The notes beneath the pieces were generated by a model that searched no databases, was not told where the DNA came from, and worked only from the letters and a program-made list of their open reading frames with translations. A program made the position numbers and the translations under genes. Below, in pieces: positions 22,190 through 32,704 of a DNA stretch of 64,000 bases; position 1 is the stretch's first letter; each line of letters begins with the position of its first letter. Source of the stretch: Larix kaempferi (Eukaryota; Streptophyta; Pinopsida; Pinales; Pinaceae). The stretch is from the NCBI GenBank assembly GCA_027924585.1, contig BSBM01000307.1, positions 11,244,001 through 11,308,000 on the forward strand, read 5' to 3'.

Positions 22190-24890
22190 ATGGGCATTCC
22201 AGTTCGCCATGAACCTTTCAATACCCGGGAACTCAGACGGAATCTGCCAGTTCTGGCCATTTTTGAAGCTGCTGGCTGGGTCGAGTTCTTTGAGCGATTG
22301 GACGGATTCGATCAGGACGCAGCCCTGCAATTTGCCTTGAATCTTACTGAAACACACTCCACGGTGTGGGGGCTGTGTATAGATGTTTCTGAGGTCATTA
22401 TATCCAAGGTTACAGCTATCCCGATGGTGGGAAAACCTTGGTTTAACTGTCGAGTCCCTGCAACGGTTGCACGGGAAGAATTTTTACTTCCAGGGGAGCA
22501 AGTTGAAGCATCCAGGAGAGGGATTGCGCTGAAGTCACTGCCGCAGCCATGGGACCAGGTTGCTATCTTCCTCAAGAAATACATTACTTGCGAAGGTAGA
22601 TACCAAACTGTGTATAACTTTGAACTTCCTTTGCTTTCTCATCTCCGCCATGGCATTTTGTTGAATATTCCATTTATTTATTGCACGACTTGCGTCATAT
22701 GGCAACATTTGTTCAGTCTGCAAAGCACCCACTGTCCTCTCTCACCCACCATGGCCTTATTAAGTTAATTATTGTAAGAACCCTTTCCCAACATAATATA
22801 ACATGGGAACAATTTATAACTCGACCACAGCAACCTGTTCCCTTGAGGGTCATCCCATTGTAGCAATTACAGGTTCCGCCACAACAGGAGGACCAGAGTT
22901 CCTCCAGTGAAGTTGGGGGGAGGGATGAAACAGAAGAAGAACAACTGGGGGCACAGTTAGGACCATCAGGGGTTGGTAAAACCACAGAGGAAGAACAACC
23001 AGAGGCACAGGCAGAGCCATTCGAGGTGTATGAATCCCCAGCACAAGCAAAACCAGTGGGGGATGACACTGCATTTGAAGGAGAGTGAGGGGAAGCACAA
23101 ACAGAGCCATCAGGCAACAATGTAGATGAAACCCTCGTGGAAAACCTAGATAACAGGGTAGCTCCGACAGCAGAAGGTGAAATTGGAGCAGCATCAAATG
23201 CTGCGACAATGGAACCTGAAGATGACGGAGCTAGAGCAATGGAAGAAGATATTGAGCTAGTCACAATCGAGTCTTCACCGGAGTGGGTAGGAGGAGGAGC
23301 TGTGATTGAAGAAGAACAGCATGGGGGGCAGGGAAATATTCCTTTAACTTCAGTTTTTCCCCCCTATATTCCAGCTCCACAAGAAGAAACACCACAAAAG
23401 AAAAGTCACAAAAGAAAACGCCACAGAAAAGGAAGAGGACCACCAATGAGTTCGATTTAGTAGCACCAATCAGAAGGAAACGAACTCGATCAATCACAGC
23501 AGCAGAGGCAGCTAGGAAAAAATGGGCAACCTTAGAGACACAGGTTGAGCCCCCAATCCTTACACCAAGATCGAGGGATGCTCCACAAAGGCCAGTGGAG
23601 GAAGAACCTGGAATTGAGGGACTCTTGTATGAGAATGCAATGCTGAAAGAGGACCTCCAAGCACTTAGAAGGGAGCTGGAAACTTGGAAGGAAACCTGCA
23701 GAAAGCAGGGTGGAAGAAAAATGTACACATTAATAGAGGCTGCAGACCAAGTGGAGGAATCAGCTTTTGCTGGAGCAGGAGAAAAGGATGAGCGAATACT
23801 CTGCCCCACCTGTGGGGAAATCTTTGAGGAAGCAGGCCATAAAATCTTACTTAGTACTTATTCAGCACAACAGCCTGTAGCCACAGAAGGGAAAGCAGTG
23901 GAAAAAGAAGGTGCTGTCACACAAGAACCAACACTTTTAAACATCCTTGCTACAGCTGCCACTTCCCATGATGCAAAAATTATAGAACAGATGGGAGAAG
24001 AACTGGGAGTGGAGGACGCCCTGGAGATTTATAAGGAATGTATGGTAACCCCAAAATGCTCCCATGACATAGAGATTATAGAACATATGGGAGAAGAACG
24101 GGGAATGAAGGATGCCCTGGAGCTTATAAAAGAATATAGTGAGACCCCATAATGTTCCCACGATACAGAGATCATGGAGTCGAACGATACTCTGGAGGTT
24201 AGTGAAGAATTTTGTGCTGTAACCCTAGAACGTTCCCAGGACACAATAATTTTAGAAGAAGAGACGGAAAGGCAGGACAGTGATAAGTTGGAACAGGATG
24301 CTGCAACACAAGAACCAGCAACCCTGAATATAACTGTCCAACCGGCCAAGCAGACAGGAGAAGAAGCTGGGATAGAGGATACTCTGGCATTTAATGATGA
24401 ACTTTGGGTTGTAACCCCAGAGAACTCCCATGATACAGAACTCATAGAAGAGGAGCTGCAGCAAAAGAAGGATGAAGAGGTAAGCCAGGATGTTGTTACA
24501 CAAGAACCAACATCCTTGGAGGCTGCAGCAAGAACTCCTGAATTGCAGTTGGGAGATAACCTGGGAGTGGATATCATTCCTGATACACAGTGGAGTGATG
24601 ATGAACAGGTACAGACACCATGCTCAGGTGACACTGAAATCTTGGAGGAGGAGCTGCAAATTGAAAAGGATATCCAGTCTCAGCAGCAGAATGACAAAGA
24701 AGACACTGTTACACAAGAACCAGTGTCTCCAAAAGCAATAAAGGTAGCTGCTGAAGAAGGTTTAAGGGATGTTGCTGTTACACAAGAACCATCAACTCTC
24801 CTGTTAAAATTAGATGCGCTGGAAGACACTGCCCCACAAGAACCAGTGCTTCCACCTCCTAGAGATGTCATTGAGTTGGATTCAGATTGA
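22190..24890 (+). pseudogene. Extra ORF downstream of pol, unknown function (about 900 codons, broken)
   Basis: The ATG at 22190 has a good plant start context (ACCATGG). The first 165 codons look like a folded domain (FEAAGWVEFFERLDGF, ALQFALNLTETHS, KPWFNCRVPATV, LPQPWDQVAIFLKKYITCEG, HLRHGILLNIPF). It resembles conserved plant hypothetical and 'putative plant transposon protein' sequences I know; this is a family-level impression only. A frameshift near 22680 leads to HHGLIKLIIVRTL and a long acidic Glu/Gln/Pro-rich region. Next come a Lys/Arg-rich cluster near 23400 (KKSHKRKRHRKGRG), another frame change near 23440, RRKRTRS, a probable coiled coil (LLYENAMLKEDLQALRREL), a CPTCGE pair and at least seven (T/P)QEP repeats. 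Stops lie near 22861, 23086 and 24150. No signal peptide or clear membrane helix is seen, so I do not call it env. Confidence 0.7.
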
Positions 24891-25147
24891 GGATTTCTTT
24901 TCAACTCCCCCAGGCATAGCATAAGGAGACTGCAGAAAGATTCCCACCACACCAAGTGCATTCCCAGATATCAGCAAGTAGCAGTGGAAGGGAAACAGTG
25001 AAGTTGGAAGATGCCGGGTTACTCACAGAAGCCTTTCAAAAAGATAGATGAGATGCCTGATTTACCTACATTCCTTCCTCTCTCCTGGACAGAGCTCAGT
25101 TCAAGATTCAGATGCAGGTTGTTGCATGAGGACATGCAACAGGATAG
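24891..25147 (+). other. 3' untranslated region of the complete gypsy element
   Basis: A short non-coding stretch between the extra ORF and the polypurine tract. I see no conserved feature in it. Confidence 0.5.
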
Positions 25148-25158
25148 TTGGGGGGAGA
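25148..25158 (+). promoter_or_regulatory. Polypurine tract of the complete gypsy element
   Basis: TGGGGGGAGA-type purine run directly before the 3' LTR start TGTTGAGCCC. It primes plus-strand synthesis. Confidence 0.8.
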
Positions 25159-26580
25159 TGTTGAGCCCAGAATTGGCCCTTTTTGATCATCATTTATCAT
25201 CTTCCCTTCCCTTGTCCTATACCAATTACCTTGGCAATTAGACTTATTGTCCTCATCTTATTCCCCAAATTACCAAGGTATGACCGATTATTGTTTTATT
25301 GTATTAATACTTATGATTGTGATGATTAAAGTTGTGCATCTCTTAATTTGTGCTAACATGATGCGATTTATGAAGGTAGTTGAGACAAATAGACTGCAGG
25401 AAGATCGGAGCTGAACAAGTCATGAAGGAAGGGACGTTCATTGCTTGTAGAAGGTTCCCTGGGGCTCGAATCGTCAATCAAGGCACAGTCGTGACAGGGA
25501 AGCTGTAACAGAAATTGCTATCTTAAGTATGTCGCTGCTCGAGTCCAGCTGTGAGCTGGAAGGACCGCCACTCTTGGGGCAATTAATAACTCTCTCATAT
25601 TTGGATATTTCAGTTCTGCCATGCATTGTAACAGCTAGATTATTTAGGGTGCCTGAAGATCAGAGATCTTCATGGCTACCCAATTATAGGATTAGATGTT
25701 ACAAGTTGTATGTATAAATATGGGGAGTTGCCTCGACCGAGGGGTTGGACAACAAACAATTAATTTATTTTGTATTAGCATCCAAGCCAAATTGTGTACT
25801 CATTCTTCTGTTAATATAAGGGGTTACTTCTGAGTTAAGAAGAGTGTTGTTCAACCAGCGTCTCTGTGTGAAGACTGGGCCCGTCTTCCACAGAGATTGC
25901 TGAGTTAAATTAGGATTTCATCTTTCTTGTTATGTGATGCTTTGTTCTTTCTTTTGTACGCAGCAGCAATATTTATTGTGTGGATTTCTCAGTAAAAGAT
26001 TACATTTCTGTGAGATTGGTGAATGGTATAGAATAACAGTCGACTGAGTCAGGGTTTCTTTACACATTTCAATTTCTGTTCACACTACCGTGTTCATCCT
26101 ATAGTTGAGACGTGATCCCAGAAGCTCTTACAAATTAGCTTTCCTGTTATGTGTTGATTGATCTTTATTTCACAATTCAGTTTCTTAGAACAGTTGCTTC
26201 AGTTCCTTTCATTTGAAATTCTAGAGTAATGTTTAGTTCATGTTTTATGATTTCCAGCTTGATTAGATTAGACAAGTGATTATTTTAGAATACGAATGAG
26301 ATTTCCTTTTTGCAATCGTTTATTAGATCTGATATCATTTCTTCCTGATGCATAATAGAAAAGAATTATAGTATAGCAGTTAGAAGGCACTCGGGATTGC
26401 ATAGATTCTTGGGATGAATATGGATGATAGAAGGTAAAAGTATTCACTTCTAATGGTTTTGTGTTTAAGCATATATTGTGCACTTATCCTTTGAAATAAA
26501 AAGACTTTCTCGGGTTGACAATAAATTTCATATGCTCTGTGTGTTTGATATTAATTTATCTGCAAATAGAGTGCTTGACA
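25159..26580 (+). repeat. 3' LTR of the complete gypsy element
   Basis: 1422 bp, TGTTGAGCCC to GTGCTTGACA. I count about 21 substitutions and no length change against the 5' LTR, by eye. TATA box at 25713-25720. Confidence 0.95.
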
Positions 26581-26585
26581 TACTC
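26581..26585. repeat. Target site duplication TACTC, right copy
   Basis: Identical to 13209-13213. It proves that 13214-26580 is one insertion event. Confidence 0.95.
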
Positions 26586-26703
26586 TAACACAGAAACCTC
26601 TGCATTGAATATTTGAGGCAAAGTTCTCAATATCTTCTGTACAACTGATTCTTCATCCAGAGTGACCCCAATACTATTGATAACATTAACTATCTCAGCT
26701 ACT
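26586..26703 (-). pseudogene. gag: Ty1/copia gag, upstream part of the split remnant
   Basis: Minus-strand translation gives AEIVNVINSIGVTLDEE, VVQKILRTLPQIFNAEVS and VLEY, the typical middle part of copia Gag (UBN2-like). It joins in frame to the sequence left of 13214 once the gypsy element and one TACTC copy are removed. It is cut at 26704, where LTR-X begins. It is thus the oldest layer seen in this part of the window. Confidence 0.8.
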
Positions 26704-27297
26704 TGTTATCACACAACTTGTATTTGTCTCTAAAGGTATCGTATCTAGTATGGTAGAGGTGTAGACAACTAAAGAGGTGATCCAAGAGATTCCACAATTC
26801 CCAATGCAGGTTGGGTGTCACGTTAACGGAGGCACTCTTCACTTTAGATCAAGCCTAAGAAAGACCAAGGGGGAGACCCTATCTTATCCAATGAAGGCTA
26901 GCGAACTCAATCTAGACCTCCTAGGGAAATGTGATGATGGAAGAGTAGGAGACCAAGATGAAACAAGAACCAGATCTAGGATGATAAGTGGACCCAAAAT
27001 GGTTAGGGATTTGTTGAAGAGGCTTAAGGAAAGGACAAATGTTCAACCAAGTGTGATATAAGGTCACTTATGGATTACAAATAGTAGATCAAGATATATC
27101 TAATGCCAAGAAGAAGTACCCAAGTGGGGCCCACCCTTAAAAAGTGGAAAATGGTCCAAATGGGGCCCACAAGGTCAAAATAAAAGTGAAATGGCACTAG
27201 GGGATATGCTATAGCATGGATCTATGTATTTGAGAAAGAATGAGCAATACCCACGTGTGGGATCTAGCAAAAGGCCACTCACCCAAGGAGTGTGACT
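26704..27297 (-). repeat. LTR-X, 3' end segment (old copy of the 4.4-kb LTR family)
   Basis: Read on -, this matches the last 560 bp or so of the LTR at 36060-40530, including GGGATACCACTAGGGG-like sequence, TCACCTCTTTAGTTGTC and the terminal GTGTGATAACA (plus-strand TGTTATCACAC at 26704). Divergence is high. To its left the sequence is the copia gag remnant and not a primer-binding site, so this is the outer end of a 3' LTR or of a solo LTR. It is interrupted at 27297 by the gag-only array. Confidence 0.85.
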
Positions 27298-28127
27298 TGT
27301 GAAAATCCTCACAGCAGATCTAAGAGATGATGTATACCTCACAAGAGAATAGTGGATTAAGCAAGAAAATAGAAGAAGAGTGATACATGCAGTATAATGA
27401 GCAACAGAATAATATGGTACAGTAGAACTCAGATAGAAGCAATAATACTTCACACACACTAGATTATTAATCACAAATGGACATATAAATAATACAATGC
27501 ATGAGGAATTCGAATGCCTAAGGTGGAAATTCGAATTAGCCTTCATGGAGTGATCAAAGGATCACTGGAGTGTCATCGGAGCACAACTAGGTGTCCTCAT
27601 GATCATTGGAGCGCAACTGGAAGTCTTCATCATCATCAGTGGAGTCATCAATGCTCAAGTAACTGTCAACCATCAGTCAAACTAACTCTGGTAGGTGTAA
27701 CTGAGTGTAACTCAATGTAACTAAGTGTAACTGAGTGTAACTAAGTGTAACTGAGTGTAACTGAGTGTAACTGAGTGTAACTGACTATAACTGAGTGTAA
27801 CTAAGTGTAACTGAGTGTAACTGAGTGTAACTGACTGTAACTGAGTGTAACTGAGTGACAACTGGACTGGTAGGTGAAGAAGGGTGAGTTTCTCCCTAAA
27901 ATCAAGGAAGAAGGGTGCATTAAGCAACTGGAGGGCTAAAAATGAATAGTGAGAAGCTCCTAGGGGCTGGCTAACTGAGGGCTAGGTGCTGGACTGATGA
28001 CTGGGATGCATGCAAAATGCATGCAAACCCTAGAATGCATGCAAACCCTAAAAGTGCATGCATGACTGAAAATGTAAAGGATCAAAATACTGGTGGGACT
28101 AGGATGGAGTATAGGAATATCCTAACA
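27298..28127 (-). repeat. LTR A of the gag-only array (830 bp; 5'-most on +)
   Basis: On - it starts TGTTAGGATATTCC and ends GAGGATTTTCACA. It contains a 10-bp minisatellite (GTGTAACTGA type) of 15 units at about 27694-27845. It shares diagnostic variants with LTR D. Confidence 0.93.
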
Positions 28128-28314
28128 CCCCCCCTTAATCCATCCCGGGCCTTGGTAACTAAGACCAAAGGTCACCCAATACAATGAATAATAACAATTA
28201 ATAAACCAAGGAAGTGGGAAAATTTCATGGGAAACATACCCCCTCCTCAAAAAATAGACTGTAAGGCACACATAAAAAATAAATGCTCCAAACTCAAGCA
28301 TGTGTGATGCTTGG

Positions 28315-29397
28315 TCATATGTCTGGAGGTATCTTCTTCTTGGGAAGAAGTGGATCATGCTCAAAAAGCATGTGCTTGTACTTTCTCTTCAGATCGAATG
28401 TGATGAGAACAAATCCAATAGTATGAGAATGATCCTTGAACCTGTGATTTGAATCAGCTGAGGTAGGATCAAATCTGTGAAAGTGCATATAGTCTTTCGT
28501 CTTCTCCTTCGAACCACCATGGGTGAGATTATGCCAAAAATAACTATTACATGTTTGCTTGAAATCAAAATCAGATTTAAGACTTTAAAAAAAGTTTCTT
28601 GAGATCTCCTTTGAACCAGCAGGGGTGAGATCAAAACTATCATATGCATGAGAAATTATCCCAAGCAAATGGAAATGGCCATATTCTTCAATGACCTTCT
28701 GAAAGCATGAATTTATGATCATATAGTAGTATAAAAGAGGAGATAGCTGGAGAGGAGCGAATGCATTACCTTCAGTAGCTGTTTTGACCTCTGAAATAAT
28801 CATGTGATCATGATGCAAACCAATAGACTCTGGTGCAAGAGAGGATTTAGGACCTTCTGCAATATCTAGAGTGTGAGCTGGCACAGAAAGAGAAGAAAGT
28901 TTGAGCATGAGTGGAGAATCTGCAAGTTCTTTGTCAACAACTTCAATATGAGATGATACTGGTTCATGATCTGAGAGATCATCAAGGGGAGCGAATGCAA
29001 CATGATCTGAGAGACCATCAGGAGGAGCGAATGCATCATGATCTGAGAGACCATCAAGTGGAGCGAATGCATCATGTTGCTTGCTTTTGAAGGGATTTGG
29101 ACCAAATCCATCATTCTTTTTGTTGAATCTTTCATCTAGATGAGCCCATAACTCTTTTGGAGTTTCAATATCAATGATGGTCGGGTACAATATGTAATCA
29201 GTCATAGCAAGCATCATTCTTCCAATGTGCATGTCACCTTTATTCAACCATTTAATCTTCTTTGTAGAGGACTCGAACTCTCTTTCAAAATAGAAATCAA
29301 AGAGATCATGGCTCTTTAAATATGCTATCATTTTTGGTTTCCATTCATCATAGTTGAATAGAGAAAGAGGAGTGATTTCTTCTAATTCAGGATACAT
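28315..29397 (-). pseudogene. gag: gag-like ORF, unit 1 (C-terminal frameshift)
   Basis: The start is the ATG at 29397 (MYPELEEITPLSLFNYDEWK). The N-terminal part resembles the DUF4219/UBN2-type copia Gag: NYDEWKPKMIAYLKSHDLF, KGDMHIGRMMLAMTDYI, ETPKELWAHLDERF. A 14-residue repeat (DAFAPLDGLSDH type, three copies) follows near 28980-29070. No zinc knuckle is seen. The frame is open to 28585; there an extra T in the run before AAAAAA, compared with units 2 and 3, shifts the frame and ends the protein early at 270 codons. Confidence 0.8.
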
Positions 29398-29564
29398 TGA
29401 AGCTGTAGAAGACCTGCAAAAACAATATAGAATAACTGCAACTGCTACTGCTGCAAAAATGCAGAAACTAATGCAACTGCTGCACTCAAAATCTTGGTAA
29501 TAACCTGCAAAAAAAAACTCTCAAGAATGGAGATAAACAATTCCCTCAACATGCTCTGATACCA

Positions 29565-30303
29565 TGTGAAAATCCTCACAGCAGATCTAAGAGATGATGT
29601 ATACCTCACAAGAGAATAGTGGATTAAGCAAGAAAATAGAAGAAGAGTGATACATGCAGTATAATGAGCAACAAAATAATATGGTACAGTAGAACTTAGA
29701 TAGAAGCAATAATACTTCACACGCACTAGATTATTAATCACAAATGGACATATAAATAATACAATGCATGAGGAATTCGAATGCCTAAGGTGGCAATTCG
29801 AATTAGCCTTCATGGAGTGATCAAAGGATCACTGGAGTGTCATCGGAGCACAACTGGAAGTCTTCATCATCATCAGTGGAGTCATCAATGCTCAAGTAAC
29901 TGTCAACCATCAGTCAAACTAACTCTGGTAGGTGTAACTGAGTGTAACTCAATGTAACTAAGTGTAACTGAGTGTAACTGACTTTAACTGAGTGTAACTG
30001 ACTGTAACTGAGTGTAACTAAGTGTAACTGACTGTAACTGAATGACAACTGGACTAGTAGGTGAAGAAGGGCGAGTTGCTCCCTAAAATCAAGGAAGAAG
30101 GGCGCATTAAGCAAATGGAGGGCTAAAACTGAATAGTGAGAAGCTCCTGGGGGCTGGCTAACTGAGGGCTAGGTGCTGGACTGATGACTGGGATGCATGC
30201 AAACCCTAGAATGCATGCAAAACCTAAAAGTGCATGCATGATTGAAAATGTAAAGGATCAAAATACTGGTGGGACTAGGATGGAGTATAGGAATATCCTA
30301 ACA
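29565..30303 (-). repeat. LTR B of the gag-only array (739 bp)
   Basis: Internal LTR. It lacks about 38 bp present in the others, consistent with a deletion between two GGAGC(A/G)CAACT sequences. The minisatellite has 11 units. It shares variants with LTR C. Confidence 0.93.
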
Positions 30304-30490
30304 CCCCCCCTTAATCCATCCTGGGCCCTGGTAACTAAGACCAAAGGTCACCCAATACAATGAATAATAACAATCAATAAACCAAGGAAGTGGGAAAATT
30401 TCATGGGAAACATACCCCCTCCTCAAAAAATAGACTGTAAGGCACACATAAAAAATAAATGCTCCAAACTCAAGCATGTGTGATGCTTGG

Positions 30491-31572
30491 TCATATGTCT
30501 GGAGGTATCTTCTTCTTGGGAAGAAGTGGATCATGCTCAAAAAGCATGTTCTTGTACTTGCTCTTCAATTCGAATGTGATGAGAACAAATCCAATAGTAT
30601 GAGAATGATCCTTGAACCTGTGATTTGAATCAGCTGAGGTAGGATCAAATCTGTGAAAGTGCATATAGTCTTTTGTCTTCTCCTTCGAACCACCATGGGT
30701 GAGATTATGCCAAAAATAACTATTACATGTTTGCTTGAAATCAAAATCAGATTTAAGACTTAAAAAACAGTTTCTTGAGATCTCCTTTGAACCAGCAGGG
30801 GTGAGATCAAAACTATCATATGCATGAGAAATTATCCCAAGCGAATGGCAATGGCCATATTCTTCAATGACCTTCTGAAAGCATGAATTTATGATCATAT
30901 AGTAGTATAAAAGAGGAGATAGCTGGAGAGGAGCGAATGCATTACCTTCATTAGCTGTTTTGACCTCTGAAATAATCATGTGATCATGATGCAAACCAAT
31001 AGACTCTGGTGCAAGAGAGGATTTCGGACCTTCTGCAATATCTAGAGTGTGAGCTGGCACAGAAAGAGAAGAAAGTTTGAGCATGAGTGGAGAATCTGCA
31101 AGTTCTTTGTCAACAACTTCAATATGAGATGATACTGGTTCATGATCTGAGAGATCATCAAGGGGAGCGAATGCAACATGATCTGAGAGACCATCAGGAG
31201 GAGCGAATGCATCATGATTTGAGAGACCATCAAGTGGAGCGAATGCATCATGTTGCTTGCTTTTGAAGGGATTTGGACCAAATCCATCATTCTTTTTGCC
31301 GAATCTTTCATCCAGATGAGCCCATAACTCTTTTGGAGTTTCAATATCAATGATGGTCGGGTACAATATGTAATCAGTCATAGCAAGCATCATTCTTCCA
31401 ATGTGCATGTCACCTTTATTCAACCATTTAATCTTCTTTGTAGAGGATTCAAACTCTCTTTCAAAATAGCAATCAAAGAGATCATGGTCTTTAAATATGC
31501 TATCATTTTTGGTTTCCATTCATCATAGTTGAATAGAGAAAGATGAGTGATTTCTTCTAATTCAGGATACAT
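30491..31572 (-). pseudogene. gag: gag-like ORF, unit 2 (N-terminal frameshift)
   Basis: The same protein as in units 1 and 3. The ATG equivalent is at 31572, but one C is missing near 31487 (CATGGTCTTT instead of CATGGCTCTTT), so the first 28 or so codons are out of frame. The remaining frame is open to the stop at 30491, including the three 14-residue repeats and the C-terminal LLPKKKIPPDI. Confidence 0.82.
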
Positions 31573-31739
31573 TGAAGCTGTAGAAGACCTGCAAAAACAA
31601 TATAGAATAACTGCAACTACTACTGGTGCAAAAATGCAGAAACTGATGCAACTGCTGCACTCAAAATCTTGGTAATAACCTGCAAAAAAAAACTCTCAAG
31701 AATGGAGATAAACAATTCTCTCAACATGCTCTGATACCA

Positions 31740-32518
31740 TGTGAAAATCCTCACAGCAGATCTAAGAGATGATGTATACCTCACAAGAGAATAGTGGATT
31801 AAGCAAGAAAATAGAAGAAGAGTGATACATGCAGTATAATGAGCAACAAAATAATATGGTACAGTAGAACTCATATAGAAGCAATAATACTTCACACGCA
31901 CTAGATTATTAATCACAAATGGACATATAAATAATACAATGCATGAGGAATTCGAATGCCTAAGGTGGCAATTCGAATTAGCCTTCATGGAGTGATCAAA
32001 GGATCACTGGAGTGTCATCGGAGCACAACTAGGTGTCCTCATGATCATCGGAGCACAACTGGAAGTCTTCATCATCATCAGTGGAGTCATCAATGCTCAA
32101 GTAACTGTCAACCATCAGTCAAACTAACTCTGGTAGGTGTAACTGAGTGTAACTCAATGTAACTAAGTTTAACTGAGTGTAACTGACTTTAACTGAGTGT
32201 AACTGAGTGTAACTGAGTGTAACTAAGTGTAACTGACTGTAACTGACTGTAACTGAGTGACAACTGGACTAGTAGGTGAAGAAGGGCGAGTTGCTCCCTA
32301 AAATCAAGGAAGACGGGCGCATTAAGCAACTGGAGGGCTAAAACTGAATAGTGAGAAGCTCCTGGGGGCTGGCTAACTGAGGGCTAGGTGCTGGACTGAT
32401 GACTGGGATGCATGCAAACCCTAGAATGCATGCAAACCCTAAAAGTGCATGCATGACTGAAAATGTAAAGGATCAAAATACTGGTGGGACTAGGATGGAG
32501 TATAGGAATATCCTCACA
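31740..32518 (-). repeat. LTR C of the gag-only array (779 bp)
   Basis: Internal LTR with 12 minisatellite units. Its outer end on + reads CCTCACA instead of CCTAACA, which changes the conserved TGTTAGG start on - to TGTGAGG. It shares variants with LTR B. Confidence 0.93.
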
Positions 32519-32704
32519 CCCCCCCTTAATCCATCATGGGCCCTGGTAACTAAGACCAAAGGTCACCCAATACAATGAATAATAACAATCAATAAACCAA
32601 GGAAGTGGGAAAATTTCATGGGAAACATACCCCTCCTCAAAACATAGACTGTAAGGCACACATAAAAAATAAATGCTCCAAACTCAAGCATGTGTGATGC
32701 TTGG

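Larger units (their letters stand above)
13214..26580 (+). mobile_element. Complete Ty3/gypsy element of the OTA (Athila/Tat-like) branch with an extra ORF
   Basis: It is bounded by two 1422-bp LTRs and a perfect 5-bp target duplication. Internal order is a tRNA-Asp primer site, gag, protease, RT, RNase H, integrase without a chromodomain, a repeat-rich spacer, a long extra ORF in the position of env, a polypurine tract and the 3' LTR. By eye the LTRs differ at about 21 positions (roughly 1.5 %), so it is among the younger insertions here. Gag-pol has a few stops and frameshifts but all catalytic residues. The absence of an aRNH and the presence of a 3' extra ORF suggest an Athila-like relative more than a typical Tat. 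Confidence 0.93.

Noticed and set aside
22713-23264. A long minus-strand frame opposite the extra ORF, rich in Ser
   Set aside because: It is a shadow of the Glu/Gln-rich plus-strand coding sequence. The plus frame continues through it with consistent composition.
22190-24890. Envelope gene, as expected from position in an Athila-like element
   Set aside because: No signal peptide, no membrane anchor and no cleavage-type motif is visible; composition is acidic with basic clusters and a coiled coil.
26704-27297. LTR-X as the 5' LTR of a minus-strand element extending left
   Set aside because: The sequence left of 26704 is copia gag and has no tRNA-Asp primer site, so the internal region cannot lie on that side.
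27694-27845. CRISPR-like or telomere-like array
   Set aside because: The 10-bp units are contiguous, without spacers, do not match plant telomere repeats, and occur inside each LTR of a retroelement.
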